The notes: a model not told the origin generated them from the letters alone. Numbered from the stretch's first letter, positions 1 to 16,880 are shown. The stretch: DNA of 64,000 nt from Fuscovulum ytuae (GCF_029953595.1 NZ_CP124535.1:1396001-1460000); one strand, 5' to 3'. Numbers and translations: made by a program.

Positions 1-217
1 GCGCGCGTTTGAGTTCGGGTTTCATCTCTTCGAAAGCCGCCGCATCCATAGACGACACCGCCGCCATAAAGCGCATCACAAGCTCTTCTCGCAAACCAGA
101 ACCATCGGCCGCGTCCTTGGCCACAAGCCGCGCAACGACCTCCGCAGCAAAGCGCGAAACACCGCCCTGCGAGCCTTCGGCCAAATGCGCCGACCCCAGA
201 TGAACTTCATGCTGCAT
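1..217 (-). CDS. PpaA/AerR-like photosynthesis regulator (5' part only, runs off the left edge)
   Basis: An open minus-strand frame starts with ATG at 217, preceded by a GGGAG ribosome site, and stays open for 72 codons to the window edge. Its N-terminus begins MQHEVHLGSAHLAEGSQGG and continues as an Ala-rich helical segment. I do not recognise the domain from this fragment. The assignment rests on position: in Rhodobacter relatives the gene divergent from bchF is aerR/ppaA, a B12-binding regulator next to ppsR. The identity is therefore inferred from synteny. The diagnostic cobalamin-binding domain would lie outside the window. Confidence 0.6.
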   Translation of the reverse strand, partial: MQHEVHLGSAHLAEGSQGGVSRFAAEVVARLVAKDAADGSGLREELVMRFMAAVSSMDAAAFEEMKPELKRA

Positions 218-308
218 TTCCGGCTCCCGAACCGCAAGGCACCCCGCATCCACAGATACGAATGCTGCCCAGACGGCTCCTCTTAACTGTCCCCCTTTGG
301 TTCTAGAT

Positions 309-326
309 TGTCAAAGCAAATTGACA
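309..326. promoter_or_regulatory. PpsR/CrtJ box (TGT-N12-ACA)
   Basis: TGTCAAAGCAAATTGACA is a perfect TGT-N12-ACA palindrome with extended TGTCA/TTGACA arms. This is the operator of the redox- and light-responsive repressor PpsR (CrtJ). It lies about 90 bp upstream of the left-edge gene and 200 bp upstream of bchF, so it could serve either direction. Confidence 0.8.
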
Positions 327-452
327 CCCCCATCCGAAAGAAAAAATTCTTCCCGCGCAAAAACCAAAGGAATAACTAAAAAATCCCATTTTTCAGGCAA
401 TTTTTCCAACTTTCAGTCCATGACGCATCGACTCCATTAGCCACCGCATGTA

Positions 453-470
453 TGTAAGTTTTAGTTGACA
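453..470. promoter_or_regulatory. PpsR/CrtJ box overlapping bchF -35
   Basis: TGTAAGTTTTAGTTGACA fits TGT-N12-ACA exactly. Its right arm forms the TTGACA hexamer that is the best -35 candidate for bchF, so repressor binding would block polymerase. Its centre is 144 bp from the box at 309-326, a distance compatible with cooperative binding by looping. Confidence 0.8.
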
Positions 471-528
471 CTTCGCCCCTCCACGCTAACCTTTCCCAGC
501 GAGGAGACGAAAGGAGCGGCGTCTACCG

Positions 529-8490
<7,962 letters not shown>

Positions 8491-8492
8491 GA

Positions 8493-9161
8493 ATGCAGGA
8501 CTATTCCGCCACGCTCTCTCGCGTCGAAGACTATTTCGACCGCAGCGCCACCAAGGTGTGGGAGCGCCTGACCTCTGACGCACCCGTCAGCCGCATCCGC
8601 CAGACCGTCCGCGAAGGCCGCGACCGGATGCGCGCCATCATGCTGTCGCGCCTGCCCGCCGATCTGAAGGGCGCGCGCGTTCTGGATGCGGGCTGCGGCA
8701 CGGGGCTGATGACGGCGGAACTTGCCGCGCGCGGCGCGGATGTGGTGGCAGTGGACATCTCGCCCCAGCTCATCGCCATTGCCGAACAACGGCTGACCGA
8801 AGACCTGCGCCCCCGCGTCACCTTCGCCGCTGGCGACATGACCAGCACCGCGCATGGCCATTTCGACTTTGTCATGGCGATGGACAGCCTGATCTACTAC
8901 CGCACCCCCGATATCGCGACGGCGCTGCGCAAGCTGGCCGACCGCACGGCGGGACATATCACCTTCACCGTGGCCCCGCGCACGCCCTTCCTGATGACCT
9001 TCTTCACCATCGGCAAGGCCTTCCCGCGCGCCGACCGTTCCCCCACCATGATCCCGCAAGATTGGCGCGCCATCGCCCGCCACACGGGCGGCGCGGTGGC
9101 CCGCGTCGAACGGGTCAGCCGCGGCTTCTACATTTCCGAATGTCTGGAGTATCGCGCATGA
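8493..9161 (+). CDS. bchM: Mg-protoporphyrin IX O-methyltransferase BchM
   Basis: This 222-aa SAM-dependent enzyme methylates the C13 propionate of Mg-protoporphyrin IX, the step after BchH and before the cyclase AcsF. The SAM-binding motif VLDAGCGTGLMTAELA sits at about residues 63-78, followed by VVAVDISPQLI. Length is typical. It starts 2 bp after bchL and its stop overlaps the lhaA start (ATGA at 9158-9161). Confidence 0.96.
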   Translation: MQDYSATLSRVEDYFDRSATKVWERLTSDAPVSRIRQTVREGRDRMRAIMLSRLPADLKGARVLDAGCGTGLMTAELAARGADVVAVDISPQLIAIAEQRLTEDLRPRVTFAAGDMTSTAHGHFDFVMAMDSLIYYRTPDIATALRKLADRTAGHITFTVAPRTPFLMTFFTIGKAFPRADRSPTMIPQDWRAIARHTGGAVARVERVSRGFYISECLEYRA

Positions 9162-10603
9162 TCCTCCGCAAGAAAGACCTGCAGAAATTCACCGCCAATT
9201 GGCTGCCCTTCGCCGATGTGGCCTCGGAAAGCCTACCGCTCGCGCAGCTTTTGCGCCTGTCGCTGTTTCAGGTGTCAGTTGGCATGGCGCAGGTTCTGCT
9301 CCTTGGCACGCTGAACCGGGTGATGATCGTGGAACTGTCGGTTCCCGCCATGATCGTGGCGGCGATGATCGCCATCCCGGTCCTTGTCGCGCCCTTCCGC
9401 GCGCTTCTGGGTCACCGCTCCGACACCCACCGCTCTGCCCTTGGCTGGAAGCGGGTGCCCTATCTCTGGTTCGGCTCGCTCTGGCAGATGGGGGGGCTCG
9501 CCGTCATGCCCTTCGCCCTTTTGGTCCTATCGGGCGACCGCACCTTCGAAGTGCCCTATGCCGGCGAAATCCTTGCCGCCATCGCCTTCCTGATGACCGG
9601 CCTCGGCATGCATATGACCCAGACGGCGGGGCTTGCTTTGGCCTCTGATCGGGCGACCGATGACACCCGCCCCCGCGTCGTGGCCCTCCTCTACGTGGCA
9701 AACCTTCTGGGCATGGGGGTTTCCGCGCTGGCCATTGGCTGGCTCTTGCAGAACTTCGACCCGCTCACGCTGGTCAAGGTGGTGCAGGGCTGCGGTCTTG
9801 CCACCCTGATCCTTAACCTCATCGCGCTGTGGAAGCAGGAACGCTTCCGCCCCATGTCAAAGGCCGAGCGTGAAGAACCCCGCGCCCGCTTTTCCGACGC
9901 TTGGGCCGATCTGATGGCAGGTGGCACTGCAGGTCGTCTGCTGGTCGTGGTCGTCCTCGGCACGCTGGGCTTTGCAATGCAGGACGTGCTGCTGGAACCC
10001 TATGGCGGCGAAATCCTCGGCCTGTCCGTGTCGCAGACCACCTTCCTCACCGCCATGTCGGCGGCGGGGGCGCTCACCGGCTTCCTGCTTGCCGCCCGCT
10101 GGCTGGCGCGCAAGGTCGATCCCTACCGCCTAGCCGCACGTGGCATCCTTGCGGGCATCGCCGCCTTCTCGGCGGTGATCTTCGCGGCCCCCCTTCATTC
10201 CACCGCGCTTTTCTTTGCGGGCGCGGGCCTCATCGGCTTTGGCGGCGGCCTCTTCGCCATCGCCACCCTGACCGTCGCGATGACGATGCCGGTGGGCAGC
10301 CTCGCCGGCGCGGGCATCGCCCTTGGCGCCTGGGGCGCGGCACAGGCCACCGCGCAGGGCCTGTCGATCTTCATGGGCGGCACGATCCGCGACGTGGTGG
10401 GCCATCTGGCCACGTCCGGTGCTCTTGGTGCCGGACTGGCCGACCCGGCGATGGGCTATTCCTTCGTCTATCACCTCGAAATCGGGCTGCTCTTTGCAAC
10501 CCTTGCCGCCCTCGGACCGATGGTCCGGCTGCGCCCCCTTCTCGACCCGAACGACAAGACCTCCGGCGATACGCGCCTGCGCCTCGCCGAATTCCCAACC
10601 TGA
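9158..10603 (+). CDS. lhaA: Light-harvesting 1 assembly protein LhaA (PucC family)
   Basis: This 481-aa polytopic membrane protein of the BCD/PucC branch of the major facilitator fold aids LH1 assembly, probably by delivering bacteriochlorophyll. About twelve hydrophobic segments are visible, and the family motif LLRLSLFQVSVGMAQVLLLGTLNRVMIVEL lies near residues 27-56. The ATG at 9158 overlaps the bchM stop and gives MILRKKDLQKF, the family N-terminus. A PucC paralogue lies at 46118-47575. puhA follows 18 bp downstream. Confidence 0.94.
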   Translation: MILRKKDLQKFTANWLPFADVASESLPLAQLLRLSLFQVSVGMAQVLLLGTLNRVMIVELSVPAMIVAAMIAIPVLVAPFRALLGHRSDTHRSALGWKRVPYLWFGSLWQMGGLAVMPFALLVLSGDRTFEVPYAGEILAAIAFLMTGLGMHMTQTAGLALASDRATDDTRPRVVALLYVANLLGMGVSALAIGWLLQNFDPLTLVKVVQGCGLATLILNLIALWKQERFRPMSKAEREEPRARFSDAWADLMAGGTAGRLLVVVVLGTLGFAMQDVLLEPYGGEILGLSVSQTTFLTAMSAAGALTGFLLAARWLARKVDPYRLAARGILAGIAAFSAVIFAAPLHSTALFFAGAGLIGFGGGLFAIATLTVAMTMPVGSLAGAGIALGAWGAAQATAQGLSIFMGGTIRDVVGHLATSGALGAGLADPAMGYSFVYHLEIGLLFATLAALGPMVRLRPLLDPNDKTSGDTRLRLAEFPT

Positions 10604-10621
10604 CCCCGGAGGACCACGAAC

Positions 10622-11392
10622 ATGGTAGGTGTCAACTTCTTTGGAAACTTCGATCTGGCAAGCCTGTCGATCTGGCTCTTCTGGGCCTTCTTCGCGCTGC
10701 TGATCTACTATCTGCAAACCGAAAACATGCGTGAAGGCTACCCGCTGGAACTTGAGGACGGCTCGCCCGCCCCGAACCAAGGGCCCTTCCCGGTGCCAAA
10801 GCCCAAGACCTTCAAACTGCCGCATGGCAAGGGTGAGGTGACAGTGCCGTCCACCGCCAACGAAGCGGCCCACCGCCGCAGCGATCTGGCACTGGCCCGT
10901 ACCGCCGTCTCCGAAGGCTTCCCCCACGCCCCGACCGGCAATCCGCTGGCCGATGGCGTCGGCCCCGCCTCTTGGGTGCCGCGCCGCGACGAGCCGGAAC
11001 TTGACGGCCACGGCCATGCCAAGATCGTCCCGATGGGGCAGGCCAAGGGCTTCGTCATCAGCGCCGGGCGCGACCCGCGCGGCCTGCCGGTGCAAGCCGC
11101 CGATCTCGAAGTCGTGGGCCGCGTCTCCGACATGTGGGTCGACGCCCCCGAACAGCTCGTCCGCTATCTGGAGATCGAACTGAACGATGGTGGCAAGCGC
11201 CTTGTGCCGATGATGCTCGCGCGGATCTGGCCGGACCGCGTCCGCGTCCGCGCGCTGGCCTCGGACAGCTTTGCAGGCATCCCGCAGACCAAATCCCTCA
11301 CCACCGTGACGAAACTCGAAGAAGACAAGATCTCGGGCTACGTCGCGGGTGGCTGGATGTACGACGCAGCCAAGCGCAAGCACGGCTACTGA
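10622..11392 (+). CDS. puhA: Photosynthetic reaction centre H subunit PuhA
   Basis: This 256-aa single-pass subunit caps the cytoplasmic face of the L/M core and lines proton entry to QB. One N-terminal transmembrane helix (about 12-31, [21 protein letters not shown]) is followed by a cytoplasmic beta-rich domain with conserved [14 protein letters not shown] and the C-terminal [13 protein letters not shown]. The GGAGG ribosome site is 8 nt upstream. A strong hairpin (11401-11426) follows and may set PuhA above the assembly factors. Confidence 0.97.
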   Translation: MVGVNFFGNFDLASLSIWLFWAFFALLIYYLQTENMREGYPLELEDGSPAPNQGPFPVPKPKTFKLPHGKGEVTVPSTANEAAHRRSDLALARTAVSEGFPHAPTGNPLADGVGPASWVPRRDEPELDGHGHAKIVPMGQAKGFVISAGRDPRGLPVQAADLEVVGRVSDMWVDAPEQLVRYLEIELNDGGKRLVPMMLARIWPDRVRVRALASDSFAGIPQTKSLTTVTKLEEDKISGYVAGGWMYDAAKRKHGY

Positions 11393-11400
11393 CGCAAAGG

Positions 11401-11426
11401 GGGGCGGCCTGCGCCCGGGCCGCCCC
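11401..11426 (+). terminator. puhA-puhB intercistronic hairpin
   Basis: GGGGCGGCC (11401-11409) pairs perfectly with GGCCGCCCC (11418-11426) across an 8-nt loop, 8 bp after the puhA stop. There is no T-run, so it looks like an mRNA-stabilising or attenuating hairpin rather than a full terminator. Confidence 0.55.
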
Positions 11427-11457
11427 GTCTTACCTCAGCTTACGGAGGGTCTGAACG

Positions 11458-12099
11458 ATGTCAGACCATGATGATTTCGCCTTCGATGTGGCCCCGGGCA
11501 TTCCCGCGCCACTCCCCAAAGGGGAAGAGGTCCTCTGGCAGGGCCGCCCCGACACCTCGGCCCTTGCGCGCGAGGCTTTTAAGATCCGCTGGATCGCCGC
11601 CTATATGGCGCTGATCGTGCTCTGGAAGGCGGGTGCCGGCTTTGTCGATGGCGGTCTCGCCCTCGCCTTGCTGCGCGGCCTGCCCTATGCCGTCCTTGCC
11701 CTTGCCGCCGTTGCGGTGGTCTGGCTTCTCGCTTGGGCACAGGCGCGGGCGACGGTCTATACCGTCACCTCGGCCCGCGTCCTTATGAAGATCGGCGCCG
11801 CGCTTTCGGTCACCTACAACATCCCCTTCGCGCAAGTTGCCACGGCGCGGCTGGACCTGAAATCCAAAGGTACCGGCACCATCGCGCTGGAAACCATGGG
11901 CGACACGCGTCTGGCCTTTCTGGCGCTCTGGCCGCATCTGCGCCCCGGCCGCCTGAAACGCACCGAACCCGCCCTGCGCTGCATCCCCGATGCCGAACGG
12001 GTGGCCAGACTACTGGCCGAGGCCGCCGAGGCCCGCCTTGCCATGCCTGTCATCACCCGTGCCGATCCGGCGATGGGCGATGCCGTGGCTGCGGAATGA
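11458..12099 (+). CDS. puhB: Reaction-centre assembly protein PuhB
   Basis: This 213-aa membrane protein with a bacterial PH-like domain assists reaction-centre assembly. After an acidic N-terminus (1-30) there are hydrophobic segments near 45-60 and 68-95, then a PH-type beta region (ATVYTVTSARVLMKIGAALSVTYNIPFAQV). ACGGAGGG lies 9 nt before the ATG. Its stop overlaps a possible puhC start at 12096. Confidence 0.92.
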   Translation: MSDHDDFAFDVAPGIPAPLPKGEEVLWQGRPDTSALAREAFKIRWIAAYMALIVLWKAGAGFVDGGLALALLRGLPYAVLALAAVAVVWLLAWAQARATVYTVTSARVLMKIGAALSVTYNIPFAQVATARLDLKSKGTGTIALETMGDTRLAFLALWPHLRPGRLKRTEPALRCIPDAERVARLLAEAAEARLAMPVITRADPAMGDAVAAE

Positions 12100-12110
12100 A
12101 AGGGACGATC

Positions 12111-12566
12111 ATGCAAACCCGTCAACCCGCCCTGCACAACCAAAAGGCCGAGATGATCCCCACCGCCCTCCTGCGCGCCATGTTCGCGCTGGCAGTGGTC
12201 ACGCTCGCCATCACCACGGCTGCCGTGGTGTCAGGTCGCCCCACCGTCGGCCAGCCCAAGGCCGCCGATGTGGTCGAAACCCGCGCGATCATCCTCGAAG
12301 GCCTTGATGCCCAGGCCGTCAAGGTTCTGAACCCTGATGGCACCCTTCTGGCCGACCTGCCGCATGGCGGCTTCATCACCGTCATCCAGAACGCCATGGC
12401 GCGCGAGCGTCTCACCCACCGGGTCGAAGGGAACCCACCCGTCAACATCGTCCGCTACGCCAATGGCCGCCTCGTCGCCGAAGACCCGACCACGGGTTGG
12501 AGCGCCGAACTTTACGCCTTTGGTGCCGACAACAAAGCCGCGTTTGAACGGCTGCTTGATCAATAA
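12111..12566 (+). CDS. puhC: Photosynthetic complex assembly protein PuhC
   Basis: This 151-aa protein has one N-terminal membrane helix (about 20-42) and a periplasmic domain. PuhC is needed for normal RC-LH1 assembly in Rhodobacter. I prefer the ATG at 12111 (MQTRQPALHNQKAEMIP) because AAAGGGA precedes it; an in-frame ATG at 12096 overlapping the puhB stop would add five residues. Conserved features include GFITVIQNAMARERLTHRV and DPTTGWSAELYAFG. Confidence 0.9.
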   Translation: MQTRQPALHNQKAEMIPTALLRAMFALAVVTLAITTAAVVSGRPTVGQPKAADVVETRAIILEGLDAQAVKVLNPDGTLLADLPHGGFITVIQNAMARERLTHRVEGNPPVNIVRYANGRLVAEDPTTGWSAELYAFGADNKAAFERLLDQ

Positions 12567-12578
12567 GGGAACCGAAAA

Positions 12579-12875
12579 ATGGGACTTCTAACACGCCAGA
12601 AAGAACAGGTGCCTTGCACCGTCGAAGTAAGTCATCGTTTCGAAAGCCTGCACGCCCACGTGCGTTTCAACAACGGCGCCGTGGTCCACCCCGGTGACGA
12701 GGTTCTTGTCCACGGCACGCCCGTCATGGCGGCCTATGGCGAGGTCGTCATCGAAGACCGCACCGCCACGATCACCCGCGCAAGCTGGCTAGAACGCCAA
12801 TGGACCCGTCTGACGGGCGACTTGGAATTCATGGAGCTTTGCGAATTTTCCTTCTCCGAAGAGGTGACGCTGTGA
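12579..12875 (+). CDS. Small conserved protein between puhC and acsF
   Basis: This 98-aa soluble protein (MGLLTRQKEQVPCTVEVSHRF) has no membrane segment and a predicted mostly beta composition (VHPGDEVLVHG, GEVVIEDRTATITRA). It sits 12 bp after puhC with AAGGGA as ribosome site, and its stop overlaps the acsF GTG start, so it is part of the puh-acsF operon. Photosynthetic Rhodobacteraceae carry small genes here, but I do not know an assigned function. Tight coupling to acsF suggests a role in the cyclase step or in RC assembly. Confidence 0.85.
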   Translation: MGLLTRQKEQVPCTVEVSHRFESLHAHVRFNNGAVVHPGDEVLVHGTPVMAAYGEVVIEDRTATITRASWLERQWTRLTGDLEFMELCEFSFSEEVTL

Positions 12876-13981
12876 ACGCCCATACCCAACCGCAGCACGA
12901 CACCACCCACGGCGAGCTGCACGCCGAAATGGCCGATGCCTTCGACACCACCGCGATGGCGACCGAAACCACGCTTCTCAACCCGCGCTTTTACACCACC
13001 GATTTCGACGAGATGGACCGCATCGACGTCACGCCTGTCCGCGCGGAATGGGACAAGCTTCTGGGTCAGATGAAATCCGACCCGAACAAGGGACACTTCA
13101 AGAAGAACGCTGATTGGGACACGGTCGATTGGCAGGGCATGGACCCCGCCCTTCGCGCCGAATTCATCGACTTCCTTGTCTCCTCCTGCACCGCCGAATT
13201 CTCCGGCTGCGTGCTTTACAAGGAAATGAAACGCCGCGGCTCCAACCCCGATATCTGCGAGCTGTTCAGCTATATGTCCCGCGACGAGGCCCGTCATGCA
13301 GGCTTTATCAACGATGCCCTGCGCGAGGCCGGCGTGGCCGTCAACTTGGGCTTTCTGACCAAGGCCAAGAAATACACCTACTTCCGGCCCAAGTTCATCT
13401 ACTACGCCACCTACCTTTCGGAAAAGATCGGCTACGCCCGCTACATCACCATCTATCGGCACCTCGAGGCGCATCCCGAACAGCGCTTCCATCCGATCTT
13501 CAAGTGGTTCAAGGAATGGTGCAACGACGAGTTCAGCCATGGTGAGGCCTTCGCGCTTCTGATGCGCACCGACCCCGCGCTGACCCAGTCCTTCGCGAAC
13601 AAGCTCTGGATCCGCTTCTTCCTGACCGCCGTCTATTCCACCATGTGGGTGCGCGATCATGCCCGCGTCGATTTCCACAACGCCCTCGGCGTCGATATCG
13701 ACTGGTATGACCAAGAGGTCTACCGCAAGACCTCCATCATCGCGCGGCAGGTCTTCCCGGTAGAGCTTGACATCGACCACCCGCGCTGGATCCCAGGCCT
13801 GCGCCGCATGGATCAGGCCATGCGCGACATGGACGCGGCAAAGCGCAAGGGCGGCATCGCCGGATGGATCGGGCACAAGACCGCCTCCGCCCGCGCGGCG
13901 CTGGCCTTCGCGGGCCTCTACCTGATCCCGGTCAAACACATGACGCCCCCGGCCAATGTCCGGCTGGAGCCGTCCTTTTGA
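12872..13981 (+). CDS. acsF: Aerobic Mg-protoporphyrin IX monomethyl ester cyclase AcsF
   Basis: This 369-aa diiron enzyme uses O2 to form the isocyclic ring E of (bacterio)chlorophyll. The two metal-binding helices show DEARHAGF (about residues 142-149) and DEFSHGEAF (about 219-227). I chose the GTG at 12872, which overlaps the preceding stop (GTGA) and has GAGG upstream; ATG at 12930 (MADAFDTT) is an alternative. Its presence means bacteriochlorophyll can be made in air; the anaerobic enzyme BchE is not in the window. Confidence 0.96.
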   Translation: MNAHTQPQHDTTHGELHAEMADAFDTTAMATETTLLNPRFYTTDFDEMDRIDVTPVRAEWDKLLGQMKSDPNKGHFKKNADWDTVDWQGMDPALRAEFIDFLVSSCTAEFSGCVLYKEMKRRGSNPDICELFSYMSRDEARHAGFINDALREAGVAVNLGFLTKAKKYTYFRPKFIYYATYLSEKIGYARYITIYRHLEAHPEQRFHPIFKWFKEWCNDEFSHGEAFALLMRTDPALTQSFANKLWIRFFLTAVYSTMWVRDHARVDFHNALGVDIDWYDQEVYRKTSIIARQVFPVELDIDHPRWIPGLRRMDQAMRDMDAAKRKGGIAGWIGHKTASARAALAFAGLYLIPVKHMTPPANVRLEPSF

Positions 13982-14049
13982 CCCCTAATCTTGCATATCG
14001 CTGCGAAAGCGGCGGTTGCGGCGGCGGGATGGGCGCGTCCCACCGCCCG

Positions 14050-14081
14050 GCGCGGTCCCCCTCAGAAGGGGGGGGCCGCGC
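14050..14081 (+). promoter_or_regulatory. Hairpin enclosing the puhE ribosome binding site
   Basis: GCGCGG-T-CCCCCT (14050-14062) can pair with AGGGGG-GG-CCGCGC (14067-14081), leaving a CAGA loop and a small bulge. The right arm contains the only Shine-Dalgarno-like sequence of puhE (AAGGGGGGGG) and ends directly at its ATG, so the structure would hide the ribosome site. Confidence 0.5.
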
Positions 14082-14918
14082 ATGAATACCCCGTGGATCG
14101 CAGCCGTCGCGGCCCTGTTCCTATGGTGGTTTTCCACTGGCATCATCCTGTGGCGCGTCAAACGCGCCGATCAGGAAGGCCGCGACGCCCATTTGTGGAG
14201 TGTGATCCTCGGCCTGCCCCTTCTCCTCGGCGGCTTCGTCGCGCTGCGCCACACGCTTCAAGATGATACCGCCATCGGGGCCTTCACCGCCTTCGTGGCC
14301 GCGCTCGCGATCTGGGGCTGGCTGGAGCTGGCCTTCCTGTCAGGCATCATCGCAGGGCCGAATACGGCCCCCTGCCCGCCCTATGCGCCCCTGTGGGAAC
14401 GGTTCATCCGCGCCGTGGGCACGATCCTGTGGCACGAGCTTGCCCTTATGGGCACCCTCGGCGTCATCGCCCAGATCAGCGAAGGCGCCACCAACCGCTT
14501 CGCCCTTTGGACCTTCGCCATCCTCTTCTTCGCGCGCATCTCGGCCAAGCTGAACCTCTTCTTCGGCGTCCCGCGCATCCATACCGAATTTCTGCCTCGG
14601 CCTCTCGCGCATCTGGCCAGCCATTTCCGCCGGGCCTCGATGAACGCATTCTTCCCGGCCTCAATCACCGCGCTCTCCTTCGCCGTGGCCTGTTTCCTTG
14701 AACGGCTCTGGTCCGCCCAGACCGAAGGTCAGGTGATCGGCTATACCCTTCTCTCCGCCCTGACCCTGCTCGCCCTCCTTGAACACTGGTTCATGGTGGT
14801 GCCGCTGCCCGATCAGAAACTCTGGCGCTGGATGCTTCCTGCCCAGCGCCCCGACCTGACCACCGCTAAGACAACGGGCCTCACAAGACCCGACCAGCCA
14901 CTGACAGTGAGGAAATAA
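14082..14918 (+). CDS. puhE: PuhE, photosynthetic complex assembly protein 2
   Basis: This 278-aa integral membrane protein has about seven hydrophobic helices. PuhE is a member of the puh operon that affects bacteriochlorophyll production in Rhodobacter. The ATG at 14082 yields [19 protein letters not shown], starting directly in the first helix. Characteristic later segments are [28 protein letters not shown] and MNAFFPASI. It is 100 bp from acsF and 5 bp from hemA. Confidence 0.92.
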   Translation: MNTPWIAAVAALFLWWFSTGIILWRVKRADQEGRDAHLWSVILGLPLLLGGFVALRHTLQDDTAIGAFTAFVAALAIWGWLELAFLSGIIAGPNTAPCPPYAPLWERFIRAVGTILWHELALMGTLGVIAQISEGATNRFALWTFAILFFARISAKLNLFFGVPRIHTEFLPRPLAHLASHFRRASMNAFFPASITALSFAVACFLERLWSAQTEGQVIGYTLLSALTLLALLEHWFMVVPLPDQKLWRWMLPAQRPDLTTAKTTGLTRPDQPLTVRK

Positions 14919-14923
14919 TCCCC

Positions 14924-16135
14924 ATGGACTTCGACGCAATCTTCCAAGACCAGCTCGACACGCTCAAGGCCGAAGGCAATTACCGCGTTTTCGCCGATCT
15001 CGAACGTCGCTGCGGGTCTTTCCCCAAGGCCGCCAACCACAAGGACGGCAAGGTGCGCGATGTCACCGTCTGGTGCTCGAATGACTATCTCGGCATGGGG
15101 CAGAACGAAACCGTGGTGAAGGCAATGGTCGAGGCGGTGCAAACCTGCGGCACAGGTGCAGGCGGTACGCGCAACATCTCGGGCACCAACCACCACCACC
15201 TGCTTCTCGAACACGAACTCGCCGACCTGCACGGCAAAGAGGCCGCCCTTCTCTTCACCTCGGGCTATGTCTCCAACTGGGCCGCGCTCTCCACCCTCGG
15301 CGCACGCATCCCCAACGCGGTCATCCTGTCGGATGAAAAGAACCACGCCTCCATGATCGAAGGCATCCGCCATTCCCGCGCCGACAAGGTGCTGTGGAAG
15401 CACAACGATTGGCGCGACCTTGACCGCAAGCTGCATGCCGTGGGTGACCGACCCAAGGTCGTGGCCTTTGAGTCCGTCTATTCCATGGATGGCGACATCG
15501 CACCCATCCGCGAGATCGTCGAGGTCTGCGAAGCCCATGGCGCGCTGTCCTATATCGACGAGGTGCATGCCGTGGGCATGTACGGCCCCCATGGCGGCGG
15601 CGTGACGGAAGAGTTGGGCCTCGCCCATCGCATCGATCTGATCGAAGGCACGCTGGGCAAGGCCTTCGGCTGCGTCGGCGGCTATATCACAGGCTCTGCC
15701 GCGCTGTGCGACTTTGTCCGCAGCTTTGCCTCCGGCTTCATCTTCACCACCGCCCTGCCCCCTGCCGTGGCCGCCGCTGCCGCCGCCTCCATCCGCCACC
15801 TGAAACAATCCGATGAAGAACGGCGCATGCAAAAGGCCAATGTCGCCAAACTCCGCGCGCGGCTGGATCGGGCGGGCATCCCGCACATGGCCAATGACAG
15901 CCACATCATCCCCGTGATGATCGGCGATCCGGTGAAATGCCGGATGGTGTCGAACATCCTGATGGATGACTGGGGCATCTATGTGCAGCCGATCAACTAC
16001 CCCACGGTTCCGAAAGGAACCGAACGGCTCCGCATCACCCCCGGCCCGCTGCATTCCGACGCCGATATCGACCATCTGGTGACGGCGCTTTCGTCTCTTT
16101 GGCAGCGCTGCGCCGTGGCGCATGCCGTGGCATAG
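14924..16135 (+). CDS. hemA: 5-aminolevulinate synthase HemA
   Basis: This 403-aa PLP enzyme condenses glycine with succinyl-CoA, the first step of tetrapyrrole synthesis in alphaproteobacteria. The N-terminus [28 protein letters not shown], the glycine-rich [12 protein letters not shown] segment and the PLP-lysine region [10 protein letters not shown] (about residue 248) are all present. GAGGAAA lies 7 nt before the ATG. Position directly behind puhE ties precursor supply to photosystem assembly. Confidence 0.97.
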   Translation: MDFDAIFQDQLDTLKAEGNYRVFADLERRCGSFPKAANHKDGKVRDVTVWCSNDYLGMGQNETVVKAMVEAVQTCGTGAGGTRNISGTNHHHLLLEHELADLHGKEAALLFTSGYVSNWAALSTLGARIPNAVILSDEKNHASMIEGIRHSRADKVLWKHNDWRDLDRKLHAVGDRPKVVAFESVYSMDGDIAPIREIVEVCEAHGALSYIDEVHAVGMYGPHGGGVTEELGLAHRIDLIEGTLGKAFGCVGGYITGSAALCDFVRSFASGFIFTTALPPAVAAAAAASIRHLKQSDEERRMQKANVAKLRARLDRAGIPHMANDSHIIPVMIGDPVKCRMVSNILMDDWGIYVQPINYPTVPKGTERLRITPGPLHSDADIDHLVTALSSLWQRCAVAHAVA

Positions 16136-16224
16136 GCGGAAATCATCACAACTTCTTCACGAACACTTGCCAGACAATGCGACCGAACCATCTTAGGATG
16201 CGCCAAGAAACCGGGAGGATCCCC

Positions 16225-16698
16225 ATGAAGACCAAACTGACTGCCCTTGCCGTGCTCTCCACTGTCCTCGCAGCGCCTGCCTTCGCGGCCGGCGATGCCG
16301 AAGCGGGCGCCAAGGTATTCAACAAGTGCCAGACCTGCCACGTCGTCGCCAATGAGGCCGGCGAAGTGCTGGCTGGCCGCAATGCCAAGACCGGGCCGAA
16401 CCTCTATGGCGTTATCGGTCGTGCAGCAGGGACCTACCCCGAGTTCAAATATGGTGAATCGATCGTCGCACTTGGCGCTGGCGGCTTCACCTGGACCGAG
16501 GCCGACCTTGCGGTCTACCTTGCCGACCCGGCCAAGTTCCTGAAGGAAAAGCTGGGTGACGACAAAGCGAAGTCGAAGATGTCCTTCAAGCTCAACAACG
16601 AAACCGAAGCGGCCAATGTGGCGGCTTTCCTCGCCTCTTTCTCGGCCGCTCCGGCTGAAGGCGAGGCAGCGCCTGCCGAAGGCGAAGCGACCAACTGA
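16225..16698 (+). CDS. cycA: Cytochrome c2 (periplasmic electron carrier)
   Basis: This 157-aa class I cytochrome c shuttles electrons from the bc1 complex to the reaction centre. A Sec signal peptide (about 1-21, ending APAFA-AGDAE) precedes the haem motif C35-QT-C38-H39. The methionine ligand lies in KSKMSFKL. The start is set by GGGAGGAT 5 nt upstream of the ATG. Unusual is an acidic C-terminal tail of about 16 residues with a repeated PAEGEA unit. It has its own 5' gap of 90 bp and a strong terminator behind it. Confidence 0.95.
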   Translation: MKTKLTALAVLSTVLAAPAFAAGDAEAGAKVFNKCQTCHVVANEAGEVLAGRNAKTGPNLYGVIGRAAGTYPEFKYGESIVALGAGGFTWTEADLAVYLADPAKFLKEKLGDDKAKSKMSFKLNNETEAANVAAFLASFSAAPAEGEAAPAEGEATN

Positions 16699-16717
16699 TC
16701 CCGGCTTCCGGGTAAGG

Positions 16718-16755
16718 AAAGGCCCGTCTGCCACCCGGCAGACGGGCCTTTTCCT
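16718..16755 (+). terminator. Rho-independent terminator after cycA
   Basis: AAAGGCCCGTCTGCC (16718-16732) pairs with GGCAGACGGGCCTTT (16737-16751) around a 4-nt loop and runs into TTTTCC. It begins 20 bp after the cycA stop and closes the photosynthesis cluster. Confidence 0.92.
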
Positions 16756-16806
16756 TTGTGGCCTCCCAGTCCTGCCGGGCTTCGAAAGCGTTTTTGCCCC
16801 GTTACC

Positions 16807-16880
16807 CCACCGCGCGCTCTGTGCCCACAGTTTGCTGCACAAATCCCTGCACAAAACAGGGCACAACCGATGCAGGGGCA
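16807..16880 (-). repeat. TGTG 12-mer element, copy 1
   Basis: On the minus strand this 74-bp unit reads TGTGCCCTGTTT, TGTGCAGGGATT, TGTGCAGCAAAC, TGTGGGCACAGA: four 12-bp units each opening with TGTG. The ends TGTGCCC and GGGCACA are inverted. It differs at two positions from copy 2 at 16923-16996. Confidence 0.85.

Larger units (their letters stand above)
218..528. promoter_or_regulatory. Divergent ppaA-like / bchF promoter region
   Basis: This 311-bp gene-free stretch separates the left-edge minus-strand gene from bchF. It is AT-richer than its surroundings (A/T runs around 340-410) and holds two PpsR-type boxes 144 bp apart, listed separately. A TTGACA hexamer at 465-470 could be the -35 element of the bchF superoperon, with TAACCT near 487-492 as a weak -10. 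The second box overlaps that -35, the expected geometry for aerobic repression. The bchF ribosome site AAAGGAG lies near 509-515. Confidence 0.65.
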
